The translations under genes were made by a program, and so were the position numbers. The notes beneath the pieces are model-generated. The model saw only the letters and a program-made list of their open reading frames with translations, searched no databases and was not told the origin of the DNA. Of a stretch of 53,423 bases of DNA, positions 18,014-24,284 are shown piece after piece (positions within the stretch are counted from its first letter, which is position 1; every line of letters starts with the position of its first letter). Source of the stretch: PALSA-1006 sp964571195 (GTDB lineage Bacteria > Pseudomonadota > Gammaproteobacteria > Burkholderiales > Gallionellaceae); the NCBI GenBank assembly GCA_964571195.1, contig CAZNAD010000017.1, forward strand, positions 1 through 53,423. The letters run 5' to 3'.

Positions 18014-18328
18014 ATGAAACGCATCTTATTGCTGATTGCAGTCTTTTTTGCATGTGTAGGCGGGGCATGGGCGGCGGTGGATTTGAATACTGCTTCGAAA
18101 ACCGAGCTGGAGGGGGTGAACGGGATCGGCCCCGCGAAAGCGCAGGCGATCATTGATTACCGCCAGAAAAACGGTAAATTCAAATCGGTCGATGAGTTGG
18201 CGGAAGTCAAGGGTTTCGGGGACAAGAGTGTTGCGAAGTTGCGCGCCGAACTGAAAGTGTCGGGTGATCCGGTAGCGGCTAAACCGGGGGCGGCTGACGC
18301 AAAAGCCGGGGACAAAAAGCCGAAGTAA
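18014..18328 (+). CDS. comEA: ComEA-like helix-hairpin-helix DNA-binding protein
   Basis: ComEA-type proteins bind incoming DNA in the periplasm during natural transformation. The 104-residue product has a signal peptide MKRILLLIAVFFACVGGAWA with likely cleavage before AVDLN. It then shows the two-part helix-hairpin-helix: VDLNTASKTELEGVNGIGPAKAQAI and FKSVDELAEVKGFGDKSVAKL. A lysine- and alanine-rich tail follows. The upstream extension of the frame is discarded because AAAGGA precedes the ATG at 18014. A strong terminator follows at once. A secreted HhH protein alone does not prove competence. Confidence 0.88.
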   Translation: MKRILLLIAVFFACVGGAWAAVDLNTASKTELEGVNGIGPAKAQAIIDYRQKNGKFKSVDELAEVKGFGDKSVAKLRAELKVSGDPVAAKPGAADAKAGDKKPK

Positions 18329-18345
18329 AGCGGTGTGTCACCGGT

Positions 18346-18382
18346 CAAAAAGCCCGCCAAGACGACTGGCGGGCTTTTTATT
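18346..18382 (+). terminator. Bidirectional-looking rho-independent terminator
   Basis: AGCCCGCCA (18351-18359) and TGGCGGGCT (18367-18375) form a nine-pair stem with a seven-nt loop. A-run lies before it and T-run after it. It closes the comEA unit. Confidence 0.9.
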
Positions 18383-18448
18383 TCCGCGTATAAGCTACAA
18401 TGCGAACCTAGGAGGCCGCAGAGTTTCTGGCACATAAAGGCAGATCCG

Positions 18449-20137
18449 ATGATCGCAAGGTGGTGGAGTTCACTCAGTATCCAAATCAAGCTCACGCTGT
18501 TGATCCAGGTGAGCCTGATTGTCATTCTGGCGTTTGCGCAGCGCTGGGTGATGTCCAGCTTCGAAAGCAAGATCATCGAGTCGGCCAAGACCCGTGCCGT
18601 CGAGGCAGCAGACGGCATCATCAACGGCATGAACATGCTGATGCTGACCGGTCAGATCGGTGATCCGGCAGTCCGCTCGCTGTTCATCAGCAAGATGAGC
18701 CAGTCCGAGGGGATCAAAGAGCTGCGCATCTTCCGTTCGGAACAGGTCAAGCGGCAATTCGGGGCGGGACTGCCGGAAGAGCAGCCCAGAGATGCTATCG
18801 ACCAGGCTGTGCTGGATACCGGCAAACCCTATTTTGAAAGAAAGGCAGCCGGATCACATACGCTCAGGGCGGTGATCCCGTTCATTTCGAGCCGCAACTA
18901 CAAAGGCACCGATTGTCTCCAGTGCCACCATGTCGAAGTCGGCAGCGTTAACGGTGCCGCTAACATCGTGCTCGATCTCACCGAAGAGACGAACATGATC
19001 GATTCCATCAACCGCTGGCTCTGGTTCGGCCAGTTGATCCTGCAAGTGGTGCTGTTTTTTGTGATTGATACGATGCTGCGTTCGTTCACCCGCCCGGTGC
19101 AAAAGATCCAGGCGGTGATGAGTGCGATGCAGCACGACGGCGATCTTTCAAGACGGGTCGATATCCACGGCACCGACGAGATCGGGAGGATGGCGAATGC
19201 CTTCAATGCGCTGGCCAACAGTCTGCAAAAGAGTGTGGAGCAGGTGAAGGAGGGGCAGGACAAGCTCAGGCTTTCCGCCCAGGTGTTTGTGAACAGCGCG
19301 GAAGCGATCGTCATCACTGACATCAACAACAACATCATGCAGGTCAACAAAGCTTTTACCGATATTACCGGCTACTCGTTCGAGGATGTGGTCGGCAAAA
19401 ATCCGCGCGTGCTGAAGTCGGGACAGCAGGGGCCGGAGTTCTACCGGGAAATGTGGCGGGTGTTGCTGGAGACTGGCTGCTGGCAGGGCGAGATCATGGA
19501 TCGCAGGAAGAACGGCGAGACTTACCCGAAATGGCTTTCCATCGCGGTGGTGCGTGATGAGCTGGGCGAGATTTCCAACTACATCGCGCTGTTCTCCGAC
19601 ATCACCGAGCGCAAGGCATCGTTCGACCGTATCCAGCATCTGGCTCACTACGATGCGCTGACACACTTGCCCAACCGTACCTTGCTGAACGACCATATCG
19701 ATCTTGCCATCGCGGGAGCCAAGCGCAACCGCACCCATCTCGCCATCGTGTTTCTCGATCTCGACCGTTTCAAAAACGTGAACGATACCCAAGGCCATCA
19801 TGTGGGCGACACCCTGTTGCAGGCGGTCGCCATGCGTTTGCAGGAGTGTGTGCGTGAATCAGATACCGTGGCTCGTCTCGGCGGGGATGAATTCGTTATC
19901 CTGCTGAACAGCATCCATGACGAAAAAGACGCGGCACTGGTTGCTAGCAAAGTGATTGAGCTGATCGGCAAGCCATTCGAACTGGGCGACTACCGCGCCG
20001 AGATCGGCACCAGCATCGGCATCAGCATCTATCCCGAACACGGGACGGACAAATTCACCCTGCTGAAACATGCGGATGCCGCCATGTACCAGGCCAAGGA
20101 AAATGGCCGCAACAACTTCCAGATATTCTCGGAGTAA
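18449..20137 (+). CDS. Membrane diguanylate cyclase with periplasmic CxxCH haem-type sensor, HAMP and PAS
   Basis: This protein would make cyclic di-GMP from GTP in response to a periplasmic signal. Its 562 residues show a membrane segment at about 12-33 (QIKLTLLIQVSLIVILAF) and a periplasmic region carrying C156-LQ-C159-H160-H161, a covalent c-type haem motif. A second membrane segment near 190-210 (LWFGQLILQVVLFFVI) follows. Then come a HAMP linker, a PAS domain (VFVNSAEAIVITDINNNI...YSFEDVVGKNPRVLKSG) and a GGDEF domain. The active-site GGDEF is intact at 478-482, with an inhibitory I-site RESD just upstream. The ATG at 18449 follows AAGG and places the first membrane helix correctly. The sensed ligand is unknown; a redox or gas signal is inferred from the haem motif. 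No EAL domain is present. Confidence 0.9.
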   Translation: MIARWWSSLSIQIKLTLLIQVSLIVILAFAQRWVMSSFESKIIESAKTRAVEAADGIINGMNMLMLTGQIGDPAVRSLFISKMSQSEGIKELRIFRSEQVKRQFGAGLPEEQPRDAIDQAVLDTGKPYFERKAAGSHTLRAVIPFISSRNYKGTDCLQCHHVEVGSVNGAANIVLDLTEETNMIDSINRWLWFGQLILQVVLFFVIDTMLRSFTRPVQKIQAVMSAMQHDGDLSRRVDIHGTDEIGRMANAFNALANSLQKSVEQVKEGQDKLRLSAQVFVNSAEAIVITDINNNIMQVNKAFTDITGYSFEDVVGKNPRVLKSGQQGPEFYREMWRVLLETGCWQGEIMDRRKNGETYPKWLSIAVVRDELGEISNYIALFSDITERKASFDRIQHLAHYDALTHLPNRTLLNDHIDLAIAGAKRNRTHLAIVFLDLDRFKNVNDTQGHHVGDTLLQAVAMRLQECVRESDTVARLGGDEFVILLNSIHDEKDAALVASKVIELIGKPFELGDYRAEIGTSIGISIYPEHGTDKFTLLKHADAAMYQAKENGRNNFQIFSE

Positions 20138-20170
20138 GGGCTGCCAGAAGAATGAACCGCGCGTGCGGGG

Positions 20171-20500
20171 TCAGGCGACGATATTGATATTGCTGCCGAC
20201 GCTCGATCCGGTACTGGACATCGAGGCCAATGCGGCGGCGGCCTGTTGGGCGGAGCGTGCATTCCGCTCAATGCGTTCGAGGATGGGCATTTGAGCCTGT
20301 TCGCTCTGTAACTGCTGGATATTCAAGTCGTTGCGCTGTAACTTGCTGAGATAAGTCAGATCTTCAACCAGCTGGGCTTGGTATTCTTCCAGACGTGTCT
20401 CGGTCTCGCGCACGTTTGCACGGTCGACCGAAACCCGCTGTTGCGCGACAGCCGTTCGTACATAGTTGTTGTTGACCGAATTCACGGATAGCGTGTTCAT
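20171..20500 (-). CDS. Hypothetical protein, coiled-coil rich
   Basis: I do not recognise this 109-residue protein. It starts MNTLSVNSVNNNYVRTAV; the middle (about 20-85) is polar and heptad-like, rich in Gln, Glu, Arg and Leu (VRETETRLEEYQAQLVEDL, LNIQQLQSEQAQM), suggesting a coiled coil. The tail is Ala/Ser/Gly rich (QQAAAALASMSSTGSSVGS). There is no signal peptide or membrane segment. The start at 20500 is supported by GGAGACGAGG on the complementary strand. It is divergent from flhD and convergent with the upstream diguanylate cyclase. The Asn/Ser-rich ends and coiled centre recall small flagellar or secretion accessory proteins, but that is only an impression. Confidence 0.65.
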   Translation of the reverse strand: MNTLSVNSVNNNYVRTAVAQQRVSVDRANVRETETRLEEYQAQLVEDLTYLSKLQRNDLNIQQLQSEQAQMPILERIERNARSAQQAAAALASMSSTGSSVGSNINIVA

Positions 20501-20864
20501 CGCCTCGTCTCCAAGCCGTGCGGGGCATTTGCGGGTGCTGCCCATACCAACCGCCGTCTCGTTACTGTCTAGATACTACGCTGCCGCGCCGTTGTCAATC
20601 GGTGGCCGCTGGACGCGGCAAGTGCTCGCGAGCCAGTCGGTCGAGTAAAGCGGTAAATCTGGCCCTGTTCGCGCGCTGGGGCGAACGAAAAATACGGATA
20701 ATCTGCCTGTCGATACTCCCCGTCCGTGTAGGCGCTTTCCCTACATCGGGATGGTGCCTCCTCCCTACGCAAGAATTAGATTTCCTCCGATTTATTCCGA
20801 CACAGTCTCCGTGCAGAATGCAACCGTCGAATGAGTGATCCAATTACCACGTAGGGAGACAAAC
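20501..20864. other. Intergenic region between a divergent hypothetical gene and flhD
   Basis: This 364-bp gap holds no open frame I can support. It must contain promoters for two divergent genes. I see short CCTAC/TAGGG repeats (for example near 20729, 20752 and 20764) and the flhD ribosome-binding site GTAGGGAGAC, but no clear pair of sigma-70 hexamers. Confidence 0.5.
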
Positions 20865-21185
20865 ATGAACGCGAACCAAATCCACGAAGAGATCAAAGAG
20901 ATCAACCTGTCTTTTATGCTGCTCGCCCAGCAAATGATCAAGGGCGACAAAAATCTTGCCATGGAGAGTTTCGGCGTGAATGAAGAGATGGCTGATCTGG
21001 TGGCGGGATTGTCCCCGGCGCAGCTGCTCAAGATGTCTGCCTCCAACATGTTGCTGTGCTGCTTCCGTTTCGAAGAAAGCCTGTTGCTCAACATGGTCAC
21101 CGATCACAAGAAAAACGGATTGCTGGCGCAGATGTCGGCGGCAAGATCAAACACCAAACACATGGCGGAAGCCGTTGCGGCGTAA
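20865..21185 (+). CDS. flhD: Flagellar transcriptional activator subunit FlhD
   Basis: FlhD with FlhC forms the FlhD4C2 activator of flagellar class II promoters. The 106-residue product matches FlhD through most of its length: EIKEINLSFMLLAQQMIKGDK, the helix-turn-helix-like GVNEEMADLVAGLSPAQLLKMSASN, and LLCCFRFEESLLLNMVTD. The C-terminal end diverges. AGGGAGAC precedes the ATG. The usual partner flhC is not next to it; only a 58-codon gene follows. It therefore either works with an FlhC from another locus or has a different partner. No flagellar structural genes occur in the window. Confidence 0.9.
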   Translation: MNANQIHEEIKEINLSFMLLAQQMIKGDKNLAMESFGVNEEMADLVAGLSPAQLLKMSASNMLLCCFRFEESLLLNMVTDHKKNGLLAQMSAARSNTKHMAEAVAA

Positions 21186-21232
21186 CACAAGCCGCACCGA
21201 ACGAGCCTGAACAGATTTCGCGGGAGGTTATC

Positions 21233-21409
21233 ATGATACGCATCGTACTGACTTCTGATCCCGACACAGGGCGGGGACTCTATGATGATGAGGCTCAGGT
21301 GCTGGGCCGCTTCGACTCCCTTTCCGAGGCGGAACAAGCCTTGGGTGATGTACTACGTTTTTGCAGCATCCATTCCGAACACGGCCATTCCACAAACGCC
21401 GACTCCTGA
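21233..21409 (+). CDS. Small hypothetical protein
   Basis: This is a 58-residue acidic protein of unknown family (MIRIVLTSDPDTGRGLYDDE, then FDSLSEAEQALGDVLRFC). A strong GGGAGG ribosome-binding site lies seven bases before the ATG, which is the main support for coding. It follows flhD by 47 bp with no terminator between, so the two are probably co-transcribed. It occupies the position normally held by flhC but shows no resemblance to it and is far too short. It ends in His/Ser/Asn (HSEHGHSTNADS). Confidence 0.55.
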   Translation: MIRIVLTSDPDTGRGLYDDEAQVLGRFDSLSEAEQALGDVLRFCSIHSEHGHSTNADS

Positions 21410-21412
21410 ATT

Positions 21413-21492
21413 TAAGCCTGATACGTCACGGAACGTCTTGACTATAATCGCCGAACTGTCGCAATGTCTGCGCCAGTTCGGCGTTTTCATTT
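21413..21492 (+). repeat. 80-bp direct repeat, copy 1, with TATAAT and hairpin
   Basis: This 80-bp segment matches 22391-22470 with about eight mismatches by eye. Each copy contains TATAAT (21443-21448), then an inverted repeat CGCCGAACTG...CAGTTCGGCG followed by TTTT, which reads as a terminator or a very short structured RNA. The copies bracket the lipoprotein gene. Confidence 0.85.
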
Positions 21493-21551
21493 AAAACAAT
21501 GGGCACGGGGCCAGACCTGGCCCTGTGACTTTCATCCAAAGGAATAGCAGA

Positions 21552-21644
21552 ATGAACGTGCGCCAGAAAAATAAAGCGAGGCTGACCTCATTGATTCTGA
21601 GCAAAGATACATCGGTGGATGCAAGGCAGGGAGAGTTACTATGA
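21552..21644 (+). CDS. Possible 30-codon leader ORF
   Basis: A short frame encodes about 30 residues (MNVRQKNKARLTSLIL...). It has AAGGAA about eight bases before its ATG, and its TGA overlaps the ATG of the next gene (ATGA). This suggests translational coupling. Length and composition cannot prove coding. Confidence 0.25.
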   Translation: MNVRQKNKARLTSLILSKDTSVDARQGELL

Positions 21645-22207
21645 ATGTTGTTGGAAACCGTGGTCTGTCCCCTATTATTATTTTGATGGTGCCTTTGCTC
21701 CTCACGTTGTTGACGGGGTGTGAAACTCTTATGGATATGGATATGGATAAGGTGATTGCGCCAGAGGATTTGTCGTGGGAGAAAATAGGTATTTCAGGAA
21801 GTGAAAAGAACACTGATATGAAGCAATGTGCAGCCGGTTTTATAAATTCTTCCAAGGTAAAAGGTTGGCAGTCTTATGATATCTGCCTGCTAAGAAAGGG
21901 CTACAAATTTATTCCGAACCCCCAAGAGTTACCGCACTGGGAAAAAGAGGGCGCGCCTTGGGTGCATAATCTCAACGACAAAATTCTAGTTGAGTGTGCT
22001 AGTAAGAATCCCGGTGACACACTGTCTGCCGAAGAGTTGTATGCGAACCTGGATATGTTGAATGTCTGCATGCGCAATCAGGGATACACCTTCAAACCGA
22101 GCGATGGCAGATATGCGAATATTTGTTCGAGGTCAGATTTTTTTAATAATGGCATAGCCTGCAAATCCACCCGATGGGGTTTCAAATTACCTCCTGAGCC
22201 ACGATGA
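21641..22207 (+). CDS. Putative lipoprotein, unknown function
   Basis: The 188-residue product has an N-terminal hydrophobic stretch (IIILMVPLLLTLLTGC) ending in a lipobox LTGC with Cys near residue 27, so it should be lipid-anchored. The mature part contains six or more cysteines and WGFKLPPEPR at the end. It contains two similar blocks, CAAGF...YDICLLRKGYKFIPNPQELP and CASK...LNVCMRNQGYTFKPSD, which look like an internal duplication of a small Cys-containing module. Base composition is more AT-rich than its neighbours. A 23-bp inverted repeat arm runs through codons 5-12, so the N-terminus may have been rewritten by a mobile repeat. GGGAG precedes the ATG. Function is unknown; I would regard it as acquired. 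Confidence 0.65.
   Translation: MNVVGNRGLSPIIILMVPLLLTLLTGCETLMDMDMDKVIAPEDLSWEKIGISGSEKNTDMKQCAAGFINSSKVKGWQSYDICLLRKGYKFIPNPQELPHWEKEGAPWVHNLNDKILVECASKNPGDTLSAEELYANLDMLNVCMRNQGYTFKPSDGRYANICSRSDFFNNGIACKSTRWGFKLPPEPR
21654..21676 (+). repeat. Inverted repeat, left arm
   Basis: This 23-bp arm, containing TGGTCTGTCCCCTATT, is the exact reverse complement of 22269-22291. GGGGACAGACC-type ends are common in dispersed proteobacterial repeats often linked to REP-associated transposases; that link is recalled, not shown here. Confidence 0.85.
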
Positions 22208-22268
22208 CCACCCCACCACCCATGACTAATTGCCCTCCCCAATTTTTGGCCGTTAAAAAAGCGTGAAC

Positions 22269-22291
22269 AATAGGGGACAGACCACGGTTTC
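22269..22291 (-). repeat. Inverted repeat, right arm
   Basis: This is the exact reverse complement of 21654-21676, lying about 60 bp after the lipoprotein stop. Together the arms bound a segment of about 640 bp. Confidence 0.85.
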
Positions 22292-22390
22292 TTGATAATC
22301 TCTGTTCTCTGATCGCTCCCGATCCACTAGACACTCTCCAGTCTCTAAAAATGCTGTAAACGTTGGTATGGACAGCCCCACATTCTCCGC

Positions 22391-22470
22391 TAAGCCCGAT
22401 ACGTCACGGAACGCCTCGGTTATAATCGCCGAACTGTCGCAATGTCTGCGGCAGTTCGGCGTTTTTACTT
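22391..22470 (+). repeat. 80-bp direct repeat, copy 2
   Basis: This is the second copy of 21413-21492, with TATAAT at 22421-22426 and the same CGCCGAACTG/CAGTTCGGCG hairpin plus five T residues. It ends ten bases before the ATG of the YeeE-like gene, so the hairpin would lie in that gene's leader and could attenuate it. Confidence 0.85.
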
Positions 22471-22479
22471 GAGGGAACA

Positions 22480-22926
22480 ATGGATAGTTCTTCCATCATT
22501 CAAGCCCTGATCGGCGGCGTGCTGATCGGTACTGCGGCGGCATTGCTGTTATGGCTGACCGGCCATGTGGCGGGGATCAGCGGGATCATCGGTCGCGTTC
22601 TGTTCGCGGCCAAGAAGCCGGATGAATTCGTCTGGCGCGTGTTGTTCCTGATCGGCCTGGTCGTCGGAGCGAAGCTGTATTACCTCGGCTACGGGGCTGC
22701 TCCGACCGGACGCGAATATTTTCCGGCCTGGTTGTTGATCGTTTCCGGTCTGCTGGTCGGTTTCGGTTCTTCATTGGGCAAGGGCTGCACCAGCGGGCAT
22801 GGCGTGTGTGGTCTGGGGCGCTTATCTTTGCGTTCGCTGGTGGCGACGCTGGTGTTTCTGAGCGTAGCGATCCTCACCACCACCATCGTGCGCCATGTGT
22901 TCGGTCTGGGAGGTGCCAATGGCTAA
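22480..22926 (+). CDS. YeeE/YedE family transporter, N-terminal half protein
   Basis: The 148-residue membrane protein has about four hydrophobic helices and the hallmark GFGSSLGKGCTSGHGVCGLGRLSLRS, in which conserved cysteines guide sulfur substrates in the YeeE/TsuA family. YeeE imports thiosulfate. In many bacteria the transporter is encoded as two half-proteins, as here: the second half starts inside this gene's end (8-bp overlap). GAGGG lies upstream of the ATG. cysM two genes on can use thiosulfate, which supports a sulfur-assimilation role. Some two-part members (PmpA/PmpB) are linked to sulfide detoxification instead, and I cannot separate these by eye. Confidence 0.88.
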   Translation: MDSSSIIQALIGGVLIGTAAALLLWLTGHVAGISGIIGRVLFAAKKPDEFVWRVLFLIGLVVGAKLYYLGYGAAPTGREYFPAWLLIVSGLLVGFGSSLGKGCTSGHGVCGLGRLSLRSLVATLVFLSVAILTTTIVRHVFGLGGANG

Positions 22927-23383
22927 GTATTTCGTTGGTCTGTTGACCGGTCTGTTGTTCGGCTTCGGCCTCGCTTTGGCGGGCATGACGCAACCCGAAA
23001 AGGTGTTGGGTTTTCTGGATGTGGCGGGACAGTGGGACCCCAGTCTGCTGTTCGTGCTGGGTGGTGCGGTCGGTGTGACGGTCATCTCTTTCCGTTTTAT
23101 TCTGCGCCGCAAGACACCGGTGCTGGATAGTCGCTACTATTTTTCCGAGAAACTGCATGTCGATCCCGCGCTCATCGCTGGTGCGGCGCTGTTCGGTATC
23201 GGCTGGGGGATAGGCGGTTATTGCCCCGGTCCGGCGGTGGCGCTGCTCGCGGCACCGGGTTGGGAGCTGTGGGCGTTCCTGCCCGCGATGTTGCTGGGTA
23301 TCTTCCTGCAAAAACTGTGGGCGGCGGTGCTGGACAAGAAGACCATCGTGGCCGAGGCCAACGAGCAGAACGATTGCTCGTGA
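22919..23383 (+). CDS. YeeE/YedE family transporter, C-terminal half protein (DUF6691-like)
   Basis: The 154-residue membrane protein begins MAKYFVGLLTGLLFGFGLALAGMTQPEKVLGFLDVAGQWDPSL, typical of the second YeeE half. Near residues 95-115 it carries GIGWGIGGYCPGPAV, with the cysteine of the substrate path. Four hydrophobic segments are visible. It overlaps the first half by 8 bp and runs into cysM with a 9-bp gap. An earlier in-frame ATG lies within the upstream gene; 22919, with GGGAGGTG upstream, is the better start. The C-terminal tail is polar and cytoplasmic. Confidence 0.88.
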   Translation: MAKYFVGLLTGLLFGFGLALAGMTQPEKVLGFLDVAGQWDPSLLFVLGGAVGVTVISFRFILRRKTPVLDSRYYFSEKLHVDPALIAGAALFGIGWGIGGYCPGPAVALLAAPGWELWAFLPAMLLGIFLQKLWAAVLDKKTIVAEANEQNDCS

Positions 23384-23391
23384 GCGGTGGC

Positions 23392-24279
23392 ATGTACAAG
23401 ACCCTTGAAGATTTTGTCGGCAACACACCGCTGGTGCGCTTGCAACGCATTCCGGGTGCCACGTCCAATGTCATCCTCGCCAAACTGGAAGGTAACAATC
23501 CCGCCGGTTCAGTGAAAGACCGTCCCGCGTTGTCCATGATTCGCCATGCCGAGGCGCGCGGCGCTATCAAACCCGGCGACACACTCATCGAAGCGACCAG
23601 CGGCAATACCGGCATCGCGCTGGCGATGGCGGCGGCGATGCGCGGTTACAAGATGATTTTGGTGATGCCGGAGAATCAGAGCGTGGAACGCCGCCAGACC
23701 ATGCGCGCGTTCGGCGCGGAACTGGTACTCACGCCGAAAGAAGGCAGCATGGAGCTGGCGCGCGACACGGCGGAGAAATTGCGTGACGCCGGACGCGGCA
23801 TCATCCTCGACCAGTTCGCCAATCCCGACAATCCGCTGGCGCATTATGAAGGCACCGCGCCGGAGATCTGGCGCGACACACAAGGCAGAATCACCCACTT
23901 CGTGAGCAGCATGGGTACCACCGGTACCATCATGGGCAACGCGCGTTTTTTCAAGGAACAAAATCCGGCTATCCAGATCATCGGCGTGCAGCCGGAAGAG
24001 GGGGCGCAGATTCCTGGCATCCGCAAATGGCCACAAGCTTATCTGCCCAAGATATACAGCCCGGACAACGTGGACAGGCTGGAGTATGTCGGACAGCAAG
24101 ACGCCGAGGAGATGGCACGCCGTCTGGCAAGCGAGGAGGGTATTTTCTGCGGTATCTCATCCGGCGGGGCGTTGAGTGTGGCCTTGCGTATCTCGCAGCA
24201 GGTGCAGAACGCCACCATCGTGTTCATCGTGTGTGACCGTGGCGACCGTTACCTTTCTACCGGGGTGTTCCCCGCCTAG
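23392..24279 (+). CDS. cysM: Cysteine synthase B (O-acetylserine sulfhydrylase, thiosulfate-using type)
   Basis: CysM makes cysteine from O-acetylserine and sulfide, or S-sulfocysteine from thiosulfate. The 295-residue protein has the PLP lysine K42 in EGNNPAGSVKDRPALSMI; the NNPAGSVKDR form distinguishes CysM from CysK. EATSGNTGIALAMAAAMRGY and SSMGTTGTIMG are the substrate and phosphate loops. The ATG at 23392 gives the usual N-terminus; a GTG at 23380 overlapping the previous stop is possible. The long upstream frame is a shadow. Its place directly behind the YeeE pair argues for thiosulfate as sulfur source. The adjacent amiC is convergent, with only 5 bp between stops. Confidence 0.94.
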   Translation: MYKTLEDFVGNTPLVRLQRIPGATSNVILAKLEGNNPAGSVKDRPALSMIRHAEARGAIKPGDTLIEATSGNTGIALAMAAAMRGYKMILVMPENQSVERRQTMRAFGAELVLTPKEGSMELARDTAEKLRDAGRGIILDQFANPDNPLAHYEGTAPEIWRDTQGRITHFVSSMGTTGTIMGNARFFKEQNPAIQIIGVQPEEGAQIPGIRKWPQAYLPKIYSPDNVDRLEYVGQQDAEEMARRLASEEGIFCGISSGGALSVALRISQQVQNATIVFIVCDRGDRYLSTGVFPA

Positions 24280-24284
24280 TCGCG

